61,475 bases of DNA from Synergistaceae bacterium (GTDB lineage: Bacteria > Synergistota > Synergistia > Synergistales > Aminobacteriaceae). The stretch is from assembly GCA_031277095.1 (NCBI GenBank), contig JAISLU010000074.1, forward strand, positions 1 to 61,475. The letters are read 5' to 3'. Below the pieces are notes generated by a model. That model was not told the DNA's origin, made no database searches, and was given only the letters and a program-made list of their open reading frames with translations. Positions 41,870-50,280 of this stretch are shown here, in pieces (position 1 is the first letter of the stretch; the number at the start of each line of letters is the position of its first letter). Made by a program: the position numbers and the translations under genes.

Positions 41870-42726
41870 CTCTGCCGAACGCGCTTTTAAACGTAAAAGA
41901 ACTGAGCGTACACTTTAAGTTGAAAGGCTTTGACTTGAGCGGACACCTGGGCCTCTCTAAAAGACGGGAAGAGGGAGTCTGGGCCTTGAAGTCCGTTTCT
42001 TTTTCCCTGGGGAAAATAGCCGCGCCTGAAGGAGCCATGCTCAAGGGAGCTACGCTCTCGATCGTGGGGGAGTCCGGAAGCGGGAAAACGACCCTTTTGC
42101 GCTCGCTGCTGGGGCTCGTTCCCCCTACGGGCGGGGACGTGGAGCTTTGGGGACGGTCTCTGAGGGCCATGACCGACGAGGAGCGACTGGCGGTACGGCG
42201 TCGGTGCGGTTACGTGCCCCAGGATCCCTACAGCTCCCTGCCGCCCACCTTGACCGTTCTGGGCGCCGTGACGGAGCCCTGGAACGTGGTGCGCGGCGGA
42301 GAGCGGGAGAAGGGCCTCGCCAAGGCCAAGGAACTCCTGGCCGAACTCAAATTGCCCGAGGAACTCTGGGGCGCCCGGGTGCGTTATTCTCTGTCCGGCG
42401 GCCAGCGGCAGAGGGTGGCCGTGGCCCGGGCGCTGGTTCTCGACCCGGAGCTTCTGCTCTGCGACGAGCCCACGGCCATGCAGGACGTCTCCACCCGGGG
42501 CGAGGTGCTGGAGGTTTTGAACCGCCGAGTGGCCGCGGGAATGTCCATGATCCTGGTGACCCACGACCTCCTTCTGGCCCGGTACGCCTCGACCCGAGGG
42601 GCTGTGCTCTACAAAGGGGAGATCGTGGAGTCCGGGGACACGAGAGAGCTTCTGGAGCGCCCGACCCACACCTATACCCGGGCACTGCTGGCGGCGCTGC
42701 CGAAACTTCCGCCCCGGGGCGAGTAG
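41866..42726 (+). CDS. ABC transporter ATPase (DppF/OppF-like)
   Basis: A 286-residue second ATPase. Walker A is G-E-S-G-S-G-K-T-T, the Q-loop is Y-V-P-Q-D-P-Y-S-S, the signature is L-S-G-G-Q-R-Q-R-V-A-V-A-R-A and Walker B is L-L-L-C-D-E-P-T-A-M-Q-D. The last reads A-M-Q-D where the usual D-loop is S-A-L-D, a change also seen in some OppF-type proteins. V-T-H-D-L supplies the switch His. A polar insert of about 20 residues (25-55) follows the first strand. It is the last gene of the operon; a G/C hairpin follows at 42758. Confidence 0.92.
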   Translation: MTLPNALLNVKELSVHFKLKGFDLSGHLGLSKRREEGVWALKSVSFSLGKIAAPEGAMLKGATLSIVGESGSGKTTLLRSLLGLVPPTGGDVELWGRSLRAMTDEERLAVRRRCGYVPQDPYSSLPPTLTVLGAVTEPWNVVRGGEREKGLAKAKELLAELKLPEELWGARVRYSLSGGQRQRVAVARALVLDPELLLCDEPTAMQDVSTRGEVLEVLNRRVAAGMSMILVTHDLLLARYASTRGAVLYKGEIVESGDTRELLERPTHTYTRALLAALPKLPPRGE

Positions 42727-42757
42727 AGAAAACCTTTTTTTCGCGCCTTTACTGAAC

Positions 42758-42776
42758 AGGGGGGAGGCTCCCCCCT
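42758..42776. terminator. GC-rich hairpin between convergent genes
   Basis: AGGGGGGAG-G-CTCCCCCCT forms a perfect stem between the end of the ABC operon and the minus-strand gene at 42805. No T-run follows in either direction, so it may be a weak terminator, an mRNA-stabilising stem or a REP-like palindrome. Confidence 0.4.
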
Positions 42777-42804
42777 GAAATTCTCAGCAAAAACACTCCC
42801 CGCT

Positions 42805-43083
42805 TCAGTAGCGGTAATAATATCGAGGATGACCACGCCTGTGATGACGCGGGCCCCCCCACCTTCCTCTTTCGTAGCCTCGATCCCAGTGCCTTCTGCC
42901 GCCTCTCGGAAAAGGCAGCGTGAGCCACGTTCCGAACCCATAGCCCCGCCCTCTGTATTCTACGTATACCTTCCTGTCGTGAGGCGGGCAATGCCTATAG
43001 GCCATCGCTTCATTCGCGACACCCAATGTCCCCAGAAGAACCATCGCCGCAACTAACTTTTGCATCGCAACTAACTTCCCCAT
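42805..43083 (-). CDS. small exported Arg/Tyr/Gly-rich protein
   Basis: A 92-residue protein with a signal peptide ending near residue 28 (N-E-A-M-A). The mature part is extremely basic and aromatic: R-G-R-G-Y-G-F-G, R-G-G-R-R-H-W-D-R-G-Y-E-R-G-R-W-G-G, ending R-Y-Y-Y-R-Y. It would be a disordered, strongly cationic envelope protein, perhaps binding acidic polymers; this is inference. GGAGAGGG sits 5 nt before the ATG. It is convergent with the ABC operon. I do not recognise a family. Confidence 0.6.
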   Translation of the reverse strand: MGKLVAMQKLVAAMVLLGTLGVANEAMAYRHCPPHDRKVYVEYRGRGYGFGTWLTLPFPRGGRRHWDRGYERGRWGGPRHHRRGHPRYYYRY

Positions 43084-43240
43084 TACATCCCTCTCCTTTC
43101 ATCCTCAAAGTGCGTTCTCGAATTGCGTTCCGCCTCTCGCCGAACGGGAAAAATTATATTCTTCATAATTTAACTATTCAGGTGAGACTATTAATAAATT
43201 TAGGCGATAACTATTAATAAATTTTAAATTGCAATTCTCA

Positions 43241-43282
43241 CAGATCGGAAGCAGGCGGAGACAGATCGGAAACAGAACGGAG
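43241..43282. repeat. 21-bp direct repeat after xylB
   Basis: Two adjacent degenerate 21-bp units beginning CAGATCGGAA (43241-43261 and 43262-43282) follow the xylB stop on the minus strand. Between 43187 and 43225 a second repeat, ACTATTAATAAATTT, occurs twice. Confidence 0.8.
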
Positions 43283-43305
43283 GCAAATCGAGCAGCGGTT
43301 ATTTT

Positions 43306-44778
43306 TTACCCATTCAGCCCGGCTACGGCGTCGAAACGCTGTTTCAGGTCGATGTAGAGCGCCTTGAATTGACCGTAGACGGCGTCGTATTTGGGGTAGT
43401 CCGCCGCGTCTGGGTCAGTCGCCGAGGCTTCTTTCACCCAGGCCTTCACCGCCGCGACCTCCCCGCCGCCCCCCAGGGCCGCCAGCATGGCCGCGCCGTA
43501 AGCTCCGCCCTCGTCCACGGCCGGAACGGTGACGGGGACTTTCAGGTTGGTGGCCAACATTTTACGCCAGATCCTGTTCTTGGCGCCGCCCCCCACCAGG
43601 AAAACTCGCTTTATCGGCATCCGCTCCCTCAGGAGTTCAAAAGAATCCCGCAATCCGTAGGTGATACCCTCCATGATCGCGCGGAAAATCCGCATCTCGT
43701 CGCTCATGGTGGAAAGTCCGAAAAGAACTCCTCGGGCGTTGGGGTTGCGGTGCGGTGTTCTCTCCCCCTGAAGGTACGGCAGCCACAGCAGCCCGTCGCT
43801 TCCGATGGGAGTTTCCCCGATCCCCTTCTCGATTTCATCCCAGGTAAGGTGGCGTCCCATTTTTTCTTTGAACCAATTCAACGATGACGCCGCCGACAAC
43901 ATGACCCCCATGTAATACGAAAGACCCGGCAGCACGTGATTGAAAAAGTGCAGTTTGCCGGTTTTGTCGGAAGCCGTCTGTGCCGTCGCCCCCACCACCG
44001 TTCCCGAGGTGCCGATGGACACCATGCAGTCGCCCTCTTCGCAGACCCCGACTCCCAGGGCCGAGACCGCGTTGTCCGCTCCCCCGGCGACGACCTCCAC
44101 ACCGTCCCAGGAAAACTTTCGGGTCAGATCTTCCCGCAGCCGCCCCCGCACCTCGAAGGAACCCTGTATGGGCGGCAGCAGTTTTTTGTCGATATTCAAA
44201 ACTTCCAGCAAAGGCTCGCTCCATCGTCTGCGGACGACGTCGTACATGGCGCTTCCCGAGGCGTCGGAGGGGTCGCAGCCCAGGGCGCCGGTCAGTTTGT
44301 AAGCGATGTAGTCCTTCGCGATGAGGCAAACCGCGATTTTCTCGTATATTTGGGGCTCCTGGCTGCGCAGCCACAAAATTTTAGGCAAGGTGAACCCCGG
44401 ATAGACCGGGTTTCCGGTCAACGCGATGACCCGCTCTTCCCCGCCCAGCTCCCGGGTCGCGGCCTCGCACTGGGAAGCCGTCCGCTGGTCGCACCAGAGA
44501 ATGGCGTTGCGGAGAACGTTGCCGTCTTTGTCCAGGGGCACGAGGGTGTGCATCTGGCCGGACAGCCCGATACGCTTCACCTTCATGTTCCTGGGAACGG
44601 CTTGGAGCAGAGACAGCACTCCCTCCCACCAACTCTCCGGGTCTTGTTCCGCCCAGGCGGGATGAGGGGTCAGAAGAGAAAGAGGATGAGAAAAATTCCC
44701 CACCACATTGCCCGACCCGTCCACAGCAAGGACTTTGATCCCCGTCGTGCCCACGTCGATGCCCAAATTTACGTCCAT
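43306..44778 (-). CDS. xylB: xylulokinase (FGGY family)
   Basis: XylB phosphorylates D-xylulose to xylulose 5-phosphate. The 490-residue protein starts with the phosphate-binding D-V-G-T-T-G-I-K. It has L-S-G-Q-M-H-T-L near 75, typical of xylulokinases, and G-G-A-D-N-A-V-S-A-L-G-V-G with the catalytic Asp near 235. The FGGY signatures are G-R and F-L-V-G-G-G-A-K-N near 395. SD GGGGGTG precedes the ATG. It is last in a minus-strand run that starts with a TRAP transporter and contains a Zn dehydrogenase, so it probably handles a ketopentose made in this pathway. Confidence 0.92.
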   Translation of the reverse strand: MDVNLGIDVGTTGIKVLAVDGSGNVVGNFSHPLSLLTPHPAWAEQDPESWWEGVLSLLQAVPRNMKVKRIGLSGQMHTLVPLDKDGNVLRNAILWCDQRTASQCEAATRELGGEERVIALTGNPVYPGFTLPKILWLRSQEPQIYEKIAVCLIAKDYIAYKLTGALGCDPSDASGSAMYDVVRRRWSEPLLEVLNIDKKLLPPIQGSFEVRGRLREDLTRKFSWDGVEVVAGGADNAVSALGVGVCEEGDCMVSIGTSGTVVGATAQTASDKTGKLHFFNHVLPGLSYYMGVMLSAASSLNWFKEKMGRHLTWDEIEKGIGETPIGSDGLLWLPYLQGERTPHRNPNARGVLFGLSTMSDEMRIFRAIMEGITYGLRDSFELLRERMPIKRVFLVGGGAKNRIWRKMLATNLKVPVTVPAVDEGGAYGAAMLAALGGGGEVAAVKAWVKEASATDPDAADYPKYDAVYGQFKALYIDLKQRFDAVAGLNG

Positions 44779-44844
44779 TTCACCGCACCCCCTTTTGATA
44801 GAGGCTGAACGCCTGAACGCGAAGCCGGGACCACCCGCCGTTCA

Positions 44845-45450
44845 TTAGCCGATCATTGCCCGAATGATCTTTACCGCCCCGTCGATACCGGTAAAACTGG
44901 TGTTGATGGCGAGATCGTAGGATTTGACAGATCCCCATTTTTCGTTTGTGTAGTGTTCATAATAGTTGGCCCGCCCTTTGTCGATCTTTGTCATCGTCGC
45001 CCTGGCCTCTTCCTGGGGGACGCCGTACTGCTCCACGATGCGCCGCAGTTTGTCCTCCGCCTCGCCGTAGACGAACACCCTCGCAAGCCGGGGAAGATTG
45101 CGCAGAATATAGTTGGCGCACCGTCCGATGATGACGCAGCTGCCTTGGCTGGCGATCTCCTCCACGGCTTTCGACTGGGCGAAAAAGATCTGGTCGCTGA
45201 TAGGCACGTTGACTTGGGAAAAAACCCCCGTCGCGGCATAACCTCCTATGGCGAGGTTGAACAAGAATTTGCTGGTGGCCTCTTCTTCCGCTTTTTCGAT
45301 CGTCGCGGGGTCGAAGCCGCTTTTGGCTACGGCCAGATGAATCAGGGATTTGTCGTAAAAAGAAATCCCCAGTTCCCTTGCAAGCTGCTCGCCCACCTGC
45401 CTGCCGCCGCTGCCGAATTCTCTGCCGATGGTGATCACCAAGCCGCTCAT
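44845..45450 (-). CDS. cytidylate-kinase-like P-loop protein
   Basis: A 201-residue protein starting V-I-T-I-G-R-E-F-G-S-G-G, the P-loop variant of the cytidylate kinase-like family (Cmk2 group), followed by L-A-R-E-L-G-I-S-F-Y-D-K. Later I-I-G-R-C-A-N-Y-I-L and the basic lid region R-A-T-M-T-K-I-D-K-G-R-A-N-Y-Y fit. Members lack a firmly known substrate and are often linked to sugar or transport operons. GGAGG lies 7 nt before the ATG at 45450. It lies between the PPC-domain gene and xylB. A small-molecule kinase role in the pathway is inferred. Confidence 0.82.
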   Translation of the reverse strand: MSGLVITIGREFGSGGRQVGEQLARELGISFYDKSLIHLAVAKSGFDPATIEKAEEEATSKFLFNLAIGGYAATGVFSQVNVPISDQIFFAQSKAVEEIASQGSCVIIGRCANYILRNLPRLARVFVYGEAEDKLRRIVEQYGVPQEEARATMTKIDKGRANYYEHYTNEKWGSVKSYDLAINTSFTGIDGAVKIIRAMIG

Positions 45451-45553
45451 GTCCAATCCTCCTTGATAACAATCTGATAGCAACGTGATAACACTGTGAT
45501 CGCAATGTTTTCGTCGAATGGCCTTTATTGGATTGCTTTTATATTAATTCATT

Positions 45554-46036
45554 TTAATTTACGTCGAAAATGGCGACCTCGCACTCTTCGTCGACGGCAC
45601 GGGTGATTTCCACCCCGTCGAAGCTCTGGATGACGATCTCCATGGTGCAGCAGACCGGGTTCCCTTCCTCCTGAATATGCCCGGACAAGGTCACGCCTTT
45701 GTCGTCGGTGACGGCGATGTGCATGTGGACGCAGAGTTCTTCTCTGTTGTCCTTGAGGGTTCCGATGGTCCCCTGAGCCGCGATGAACTCCAGCGGACCG
45801 GCGATGACCGCCGGCTCTCCATATTTGAATCCCAGCTTGGCAAAGGGGTTCGGCGTGGCCCATACGAAGCGGGCGAAGTTGAGACTGCCGATACAGGACA
45901 CGATAACCCCGTTTTTGACGTTATGCTCCCGGCATATGGCCTTGATGCCGGCGATCAGCTCCGTTTTGGGGAAAAGCCTGCCCACGATGGTGCGCACGCC
46001 CCCCACCTCTTTGGATTTTTGACGTACCTGATTCAT
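45554..46036 (-). CDS. PPC-domain (DUF296) protein
   Basis: A 160-residue stand-alone PPC (plants-and-prokaryotes conserved) domain. It has the family start R-T-I-V-G-R-L-F-P-K-T-E-L, then V-K-N-G-V-I-V-S-C-I-G-S-L, G-T-I-G and the metal-site-like H-M-H-I-A-V near residue 104, then L-S-G-H-I. In plants the domain is fused to AT-hooks; in bacteria it stands alone, forms trimers and has unknown function. GGAGG precedes the ATG. It lies 59 nt after the dehydrogenase gene in the TRAP/XylB run and may act on a pathway intermediate or as a regulator. Confidence 0.85.
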   Translation of the reverse strand: MNQVRQKSKEVGGVRTIVGRLFPKTELIAGIKAICREHNVKNGVIVSCIGSLNFARFVWATPNPFAKLGFKYGEPAVIAGPLEFIAAQGTIGTLKDNREELCVHMHIAVTDDKGVTLSGHIQEEGNPVCCTMEIVIQSFDGVEITRAVDEECEVAIFDVN

Positions 46037-46095
46037 AGACTGCCTCCTTCACTTAAAGCACTTAAAACACCGGGCGCCGCTCTCGCGAACCGCGT

Positions 46096-47139
46096 TCAGT
46101 CCCCCGGAACCAGAAGAATTTTGCTGGCGTCCTCGCCTTTTTCCAGCATCTCGAAGGCCCTCTCCGCCTCGGAAAGGGGCATCCGATGGGAGATCATCGG
46201 GTCGAGGTCTATTTTTTTCGACTCCAGCAGCGCAATCATTCTTGTCCAGGTTTGAAACATTTTGCGCCCGTGATAGCCGTGGATGGTGGCCTCCTTGAAT
46301 ATCACGTCCGGCGCCAAGTCGATGGACGTGGGCGCGGAAGGAAGGCCCAAAAGGTGTACGCTTCCGCCCTTGCGCAGATATTTGAAGGCGCCCGCTATGG
46401 CGGCGGGGTTTCCGGAGGCGTCGAAAATCACGTCGGCCCCCACTTTTCTTGTTTTTTCGCCAATGAAGGCGGCAGGGTCGGTTTTGGACGGGTTTATGGT
46501 GTAGCAGGCGCCGCATTTCGAGGCGAGGCCCAGCCGATATTCGGAAATATCCAGGGCCGTAATGGTCCCCGCCCCCATAGCCTGGGCCGTGGAGATAATT
46601 CCCAGGCCGATGGGGCCGCTGCCGATGACCACCACGTTCCCCCCTGACACCTGGGCGTTCTCCACCGCGCTGACGCCAACGCCCAGAGGTTCCATCAGAG
46701 CGCCGTACTCCACGGGGATGGACGGGGGAAGTTTGACGAGGCAGGCTTCCGGGTACGTCATGTATTCGGCGAAGGACCCGTTTCGGTGAACCCCCGGGAG
46801 TTCCAGGTTGAAACAGATGTGGGGCGTCCCGTTGCGGCACTGATAACACTGCCCGCAGGGAATGTGGGTCTCGCCGGAAACGACGTCGTTCACCTTCAGC
46901 AGGCGGCAGCCGGGCCCCGTCTCCACGACCTCGCCCACAAATTCGTGCCCCATGATGAGGGGAACCTTTTTGATGTTCGCCTGCGCCCAGGCGTTCCATG
47001 CGTAAATGTGAATGTCCGTCCCGCAGATGGCCGTACTCTTGATTTTGATCAAAACTTCTCCGTCCGAGGGCTCGGGAATCGGGATTTTTTCATAAGACCC
47101 CCCATATTTGCGATCTTTTTTCACAAACGCGTTCATCAT
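46096..47139 (-). CDS. zinc-dependent medium-chain dehydrogenase (TDH/sorbitol dehydrogenase-like)
   Basis: A 347-residue MDR enzyme. The catalytic zinc ligands are Cys in T-A-I-C-G-T-D and His in G-H-E-F-V-G-E-V. The structural zinc site is C-G-Q-C-Y-Q-C-R-N-G-T-P-H-I-C. The NAD site is V-I-G-S-G-P-I-G-L-G. The stretch D-I-H-I-Y-A-W-N-A-W-A resembles threonine 3-dehydrogenases, but the operon (TRAP uptake, xylulokinase) fits a polyol dehydrogenase making a ketose such as xylulose. The ATG at 47139 has GGAGG 10 nt upstream. Confidence 0.87.
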   Translation of the reverse strand: MMNAFVKKDRKYGGSYEKIPIPEPSDGEVLIKIKSTAICGTDIHIYAWNAWAQANIKKVPLIMGHEFVGEVVETGPGCRLLKVNDVVSGETHIPCGQCYQCRNGTPHICFNLELPGVHRNGSFAEYMTYPEACLVKLPPSIPVEYGALMEPLGVGVSAVENAQVSGGNVVVIGSGPIGLGIISTAQAMGAGTITALDISEYRLGLASKCGACYTINPSKTDPAAFIGEKTRKVGADVIFDASGNPAAIAGAFKYLRKGGSVHLLGLPSAPTSIDLAPDVIFKEATIHGYHGRKMFQTWTRMIALLESKKIDLDPMISHRMPLSEAERAFEMLEKGEDASKILLVPGD

Positions 47140-47187
47140 CGCAAGTCCACCTCCTAAATCCAATACCGACAACTCGAGTAAAAGCTG

Positions 47188-47226
47188 TGGGGCTCTGCCC
47201 CATACCCCGCAGGGGACTCGTCCCCT
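47188..47226. repeat. pair of GC-rich REP-like hairpins between dctM and dehydrogenase
   Basis: Two stem-loops lie in the 94-nt gap: TGGGGCTCTGCCCCA (47188-47202) and AGGGGACTCGTCCCCT (47211-47226). The gap is within a same-strand gene run, so they may set relative expression by mRNA processing or partial termination. Sequences of this form are common dispersed palindromes in GC-rich bacteria. Confidence 0.7.
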
Positions 47227-47233
47227 GACCCCA

Positions 47234-48511
47234 TCAGCGCAGATATTGAGGCAGGAAGAGGGTGAGCCACGGGACGAAAGTGATGAGCAGCAGGGCGGCG
47301 ATTCCCGCGATCACGAAGGGGCCGATTTTCTTGCAGACGTCCATGACCGAGACCTGCCCGATGTTGCACCCCACGTAAAGATTGATCCCCACAGGCGGAG
47401 TGATCAGCCCTATGGCCATGTTGACCGTGACGAACACGCCGAAATGCACAGGATCGATATGAAACGCCGACACCACCGGCATCATGATGGGGATCAGGAT
47501 ATAGAACGCGGAGTTCGCGTCGAGGAAGCATCCGGCGATCAAAAAGATGAGGTTGATGATCAGGAGCATCAGCGTTTTGTTGACTCCGAATCCCAGCAGG
47601 AGGCTCGAAATATCCCCCGCGATGTGTGTGGTACTCAACAGCCATGCGAACACGCTGGCGCCCGCGATAATGAACATCACGACGCCGGACGAAATCGCCG
47701 CCTCCACCAGGAGCCTCCAAAGATTTTTGATCTTGATCTCCCTGTAGATAAAGACTCCCACGAACAGCCCGTACACCACCGCCACACCCGCCGCCTCAGT
47801 GGGGGTGAATACCCCTCCGTAAATGCCGCCGAGGATGATGACGGGCGTCATCAGCCCCCAAGAGGCGTCCTTGAAGGCCTGCCATTTTTCGGCGGCGCTG
47901 GCTTTCGGCTGCTGGACGATGTTCGTGTCGTTTCGGGCGGAGTACATGGCCGCCGCGATGTAGGCCAAACCCAAGAGAATGCCGGGAATGATGCCGCCGC
48001 TGAAAAGAGCCCCCACCGACACGTCGGATATGGAGGCGTAGACGACGAAAGCGATGCTCGGCGGAATGACGATGCCGATGGCCCCCGAGGCGCTCATTAG
48101 AGCCGTGCCCATAGCTTTGTCATACCCGGCGTCGCTCATGGCGGGAATCAAGATGCTCCCCAAGGCGGCCACCGTGGCCGGCCCCGAGCCCGAAATAGCG
48201 GCGAAGAAGCACGACACGATCACCACCACGGAGATAAGCCCGCCCTGCATGTGCCCCACACAGACGGAGGCAAACCGGATGAGCCGCTGAGAGATGCCGG
48301 CGTACTCCATGATAATGCCCGCCAAAATGAAAAAGGGGATCGCCAGAAGGGCAAATTTACCAATGGCCGTGTAAATGATGCTGGGAAACATCAAGAAAGA
48401 AAAATCGGCCATATACAGACCCATCAGAGAGGAAAGCCCCAAGGAAACGGCGATGGGAACGTTCAGGAAGACCAACGCGAAAAAAAACGTGAACAGGAGT
48501 ATCCCTAGCAT
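47234..48511 (-). CDS. TRAP transporter large permease (DctM-like)
   Basis: A 425-residue protein with about 12 membrane helices, the energised channel subunit of a TRAP (Na+-coupled) uptake system. It has the DctM N-terminus (L-F-L-N-V-P-I-A-V-S-L-G), S-G-S-G-P-A-T-V-A-A-L-G near 100, M-S-A-S-G-A-I-G-I-V-I-P-P-S near 135 and the C-terminal M-A-I-G-L-I-T-P-P-V-G-I-N-L. The ATG at 48511 overlaps the end of the small permease gene by 7 nt, so their synthesis is coupled. Substrate depends on the binding protein at 49237. Confidence 0.94.
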   Translation of the reverse strand: MLGILLFTFFFALVFLNVPIAVSLGLSSLMGLYMADFSFLMFPSIIYTAIGKFALLAIPFFILAGIIMEYAGISQRLIRFASVCVGHMQGGLISVVVIVSCFFAAISGSGPATVAALGSILIPAMSDAGYDKAMGTALMSASGAIGIVIPPSIAFVVYASISDVSVGALFSGGIIPGILLGLAYIAAAMYSARNDTNIVQQPKASAAEKWQAFKDASWGLMTPVIILGGIYGGVFTPTEAAGVAVVYGLFVGVFIYREIKIKNLWRLLVEAAISSGVVMFIIAGASVFAWLLSTTHIAGDISSLLLGFGVNKTLMLLIINLIFLIAGCFLDANSAFYILIPIMMPVVSAFHIDPVHFGVFVTVNMAIGLITPPVGINLYVGCNIGQVSVMDVCKKIGPFVIAGIAALLLITFVPWLTLFLPQYLR

Positions 48512-49026
48512 CCGGAAGCGCCTCCTTTTTCGGAGGTTTTTTGAATTTGAGCGAGCCTTTTGAACTCCGTCCACCCCGCGACAAGAATTCTTATGCCGAT
48601 AAACAGGCCCCCCACCGGTATGGCGAGACCTTGCACCGCCAGAGGCAGCTGCAGCGCCGGGGTTTTGGCTTCGAGCATGATTTGACCGTCCACCATCTCT
48701 ATGCCCTCGTAAATCATGACGGAAATCATCGTCAGGGAACAGAACATGGAGAACAGCATCATGGGGATATGCATTTTCGAGGGCATCAGCTCGACAAAGT
48801 AACTCATGCCCAAGTGAGCCATGCGCTTGAATCCGGCCGCAATGCCGAACATACTCACCCATACGAAGGCCATAATCGTAAGTTCTTCGGTGAAAGAAAA
48901 GGAATTGGTGAAACAATAACGGCTAACCACGTTGACGAAATTCATGACCGTCATGAAAACAAGGCCGATGACGATCAGCGTTTCTTCCAAATAATCAAAG
49001 GCTTTCCCCAGCATTTTCTCCGCCAC
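48505..49026 (-). CDS. TRAP transporter small permease (DctQ-like)
   Basis: A 173-residue protein with four membrane helices, the DctQ partner that links the binding protein to DctM. V-V-S-R-Y-C-F-T-N-S-F-S-F-T-E-E-L near residue 35 is a classic DctQ segment, followed by F-V-W-V-S-M-F-G-I-A-A-G-F. The start is either GTG at 49026 or the ATG at 49014, which has GGAG close upstream. The gene overlaps dctM by 7 nt. A 210-nt repeat-filled gap separates it from the binding-protein gene upstream. Confidence 0.9.
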   Translation of the reverse strand: MAEKMLGKAFDYLEETLIVIGLVFMTVMNFVNVVSRYCFTNSFSFTEELTIMAFVWVSMFGIAAGFKRMAHLGMSYFVELMPSKMHIPMMLFSMFCSLTMISVMIYEGIEMVDGQIMLEAKTPALQLPLAVQGLAIPVGGLFIGIRILVAGWTEFKRLAQIQKTSEKGGASGC

Positions 49027-49049
49027 CTCGGCTTGGACCCGTTGGAATC

Positions 49050-49135
49050 ACGGTTCTCGGGATTCTCGGGATTCTCGACATTTTCTACATTTTTTTCTAC
49101 ATTTCCTACATTTTCTACATTTCTTACATTTTATA
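49050..49135. repeat. degenerate 9-12 bp array between TRAP binding-protein and permease genes
   Basis: Two GGATTCTCG-type units are followed by about six variants of TTTCTACATT. The array occupies much of the gap upstream of dctQ on the minus strand. On that strand it is A-rich and would be unstructured in the mRNA. Confidence 0.75.
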
Positions 49136-49236
49136 TCACTCTGCAAAAAAAGAGAGGAGCGAAGTTCGCGCCGAAAGCCTCGCTTTCATTGAAAGCCTCG
49201 CTCCGGAAACCTCGCTTCTCTCCGTTTTTGCTGCCT

Positions 49237-50280
49237 TTATTTGAAGGTGTATCCGAACGCGTTGAAAAGGTCCTCTCCGATGGTGTCTTTATACTTTTCG
49301 TAGATGGGGGAGGCTGCTTTCTGAAACTCCGCGATTTTCTCGGGCAGCACCTCCGTAACCTCCATGGCACTCTTGAAGGAATCGAGAATCTCTTTGTCCA
49401 GGGCCCGGGAAGCGTCTACTTGGGCCTTCATGGCAATCTTGCCCGCATCGTCGAAAATCTTTTTATCCTCGTCGCTGAGGCTGGCCCACACTTTTTTGCT
49501 GACCGAAAGAGCGATGGGATCGTAAGAGTAGTTCCAAATGGAGAGGTATTTCTGAACCTCCTGGATTTTTGCGCTGCGGATGGTGTCGAGAGGATTTTCC
49601 TGGCCGTCTATGGTCCCCTGCTGAAGGGCGGTGAATACTTCCGAATAACTCATTACCGTCGGGTCCGCGCCGAAAAGTTTAAAAAGGTCCAGGTACATGG
49701 TTATGGGCGGGGTCCGTATTTTGAGCTGTTTCATGTCTTCGAGTCCGGTTATCGGGCGGACGTTGTTGGTGATCTGACGAAATCCGTTTTCCCCGAAGGC
49801 GATGACGTGGGCCCCTTTATTCTCGATCAGTTCCCGAATACGGTTTCCCCCTTCTCCGTTGAAGAGAATCTCATCCACGCTCTGGTATCCGTTGGGGAAA
49901 AGCCAAGGCATCGTGACGACCGTCAACTTCGGCTCGAAACCCGTCATGTTGATCGCCGAGTGGATGTCCACGTCGGTCACGCTGGTAAACAACATCTCCA
50001 CGCCCTTGACCAAGTCTCCGCCCGAAAGCTGCTCGTTGGGGAAAATAGCGATCTTGTACCTTCCCTCGGTTTTTTCTTCGACCAAACGTTTGAATTCTTT
50101 GGCCCCCACCATCCACACGCTGGATTCCGAGGTGGTCACGTTCATTTTAAGCTCTTTTGGCGCCGAATACCCGGCGTCACTGCAGACAAGAAGCATTGCA
50201 AACAGCAGAGCCGCCACTACAAACGCTTTTTTCGCAAACGATTTCTTCACAAACAATTTCCTCACAACCAATTTCTTCAT
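49237..50280 (-). CDS. TRAP transporter solute-binding protein (DctP family)
   Basis: A 347-residue exported protein. The N-terminal region is K-K-L-V-V, R-K-L-F-V, K-K-S-F-A, K-K-A-F-V, a 5-residue repeat from a 15-bp array, leading into a signal peptide that ends near residue 40. The mature DctP fold includes G-G-D-L-V-K-G-V-E-M-L near 90 and the specificity region I-R-T-P-P-I-T-M-Y near 190, whose conserved Arg usually salt-bridges a carboxylate of the ligand. That suggests a sugar acid or other organic acid, which complicates the polyol reading of the operon. GGAGG lies 8 nt before the ATG at 50280. Confidence 0.92.
   Translation of the reverse strand: MKKLVVRKLFVKKSFAKKAFVVAALLFAMLLVCSDAGYSAPKELKMNVTTSESSVWMVGAKEFKRLVEEKTEGRYKIAIFPNEQLSGGDLVKGVEMLFTSVTDVDIHSAINMTGFEPKLTVVTMPWLFPNGYQSVDEILFNGEGGNRIRELIENKGAHVIAFGENGFRQITNNVRPITGLEDMKQLKIRTPPITMYLDLFKLFGADPTVMSYSEVFTALQQGTIDGQENPLDTIRSAKIQEVQKYLSIWNYSYDPIALSVSKKVWASLSDEDKKIFDDAGKIAMKAQVDASRALDKEILDSFKSAMEVTEVLPEKIAEFQKAASPIYEKYKDTIGEDLFNAFGYTFK
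50218..50277. repeat. 15-bp array (4 copies) in the TRAP binding-protein signal region
   Basis: On the coding (minus) strand four 15-bp units, such as AGGAAATTGTTTGTG, directly follow the ATG and encode K-K-L-V-V, R-K-L-F-V, K-K-S-F-A and K-K-A-F-V. They lengthen the basic part of the signal peptide. Confidence 0.9.

Noticed and set aside
41866-42726. Inactive ABC ATPase because the D-loop reads A-M-Q-D instead of S-A-L-D
   Set aside because: Walker A, Q-loop, signature, Walker B Glu and switch His are all intact, and D-loop variation of this type occurs in active OppF-type subunits.
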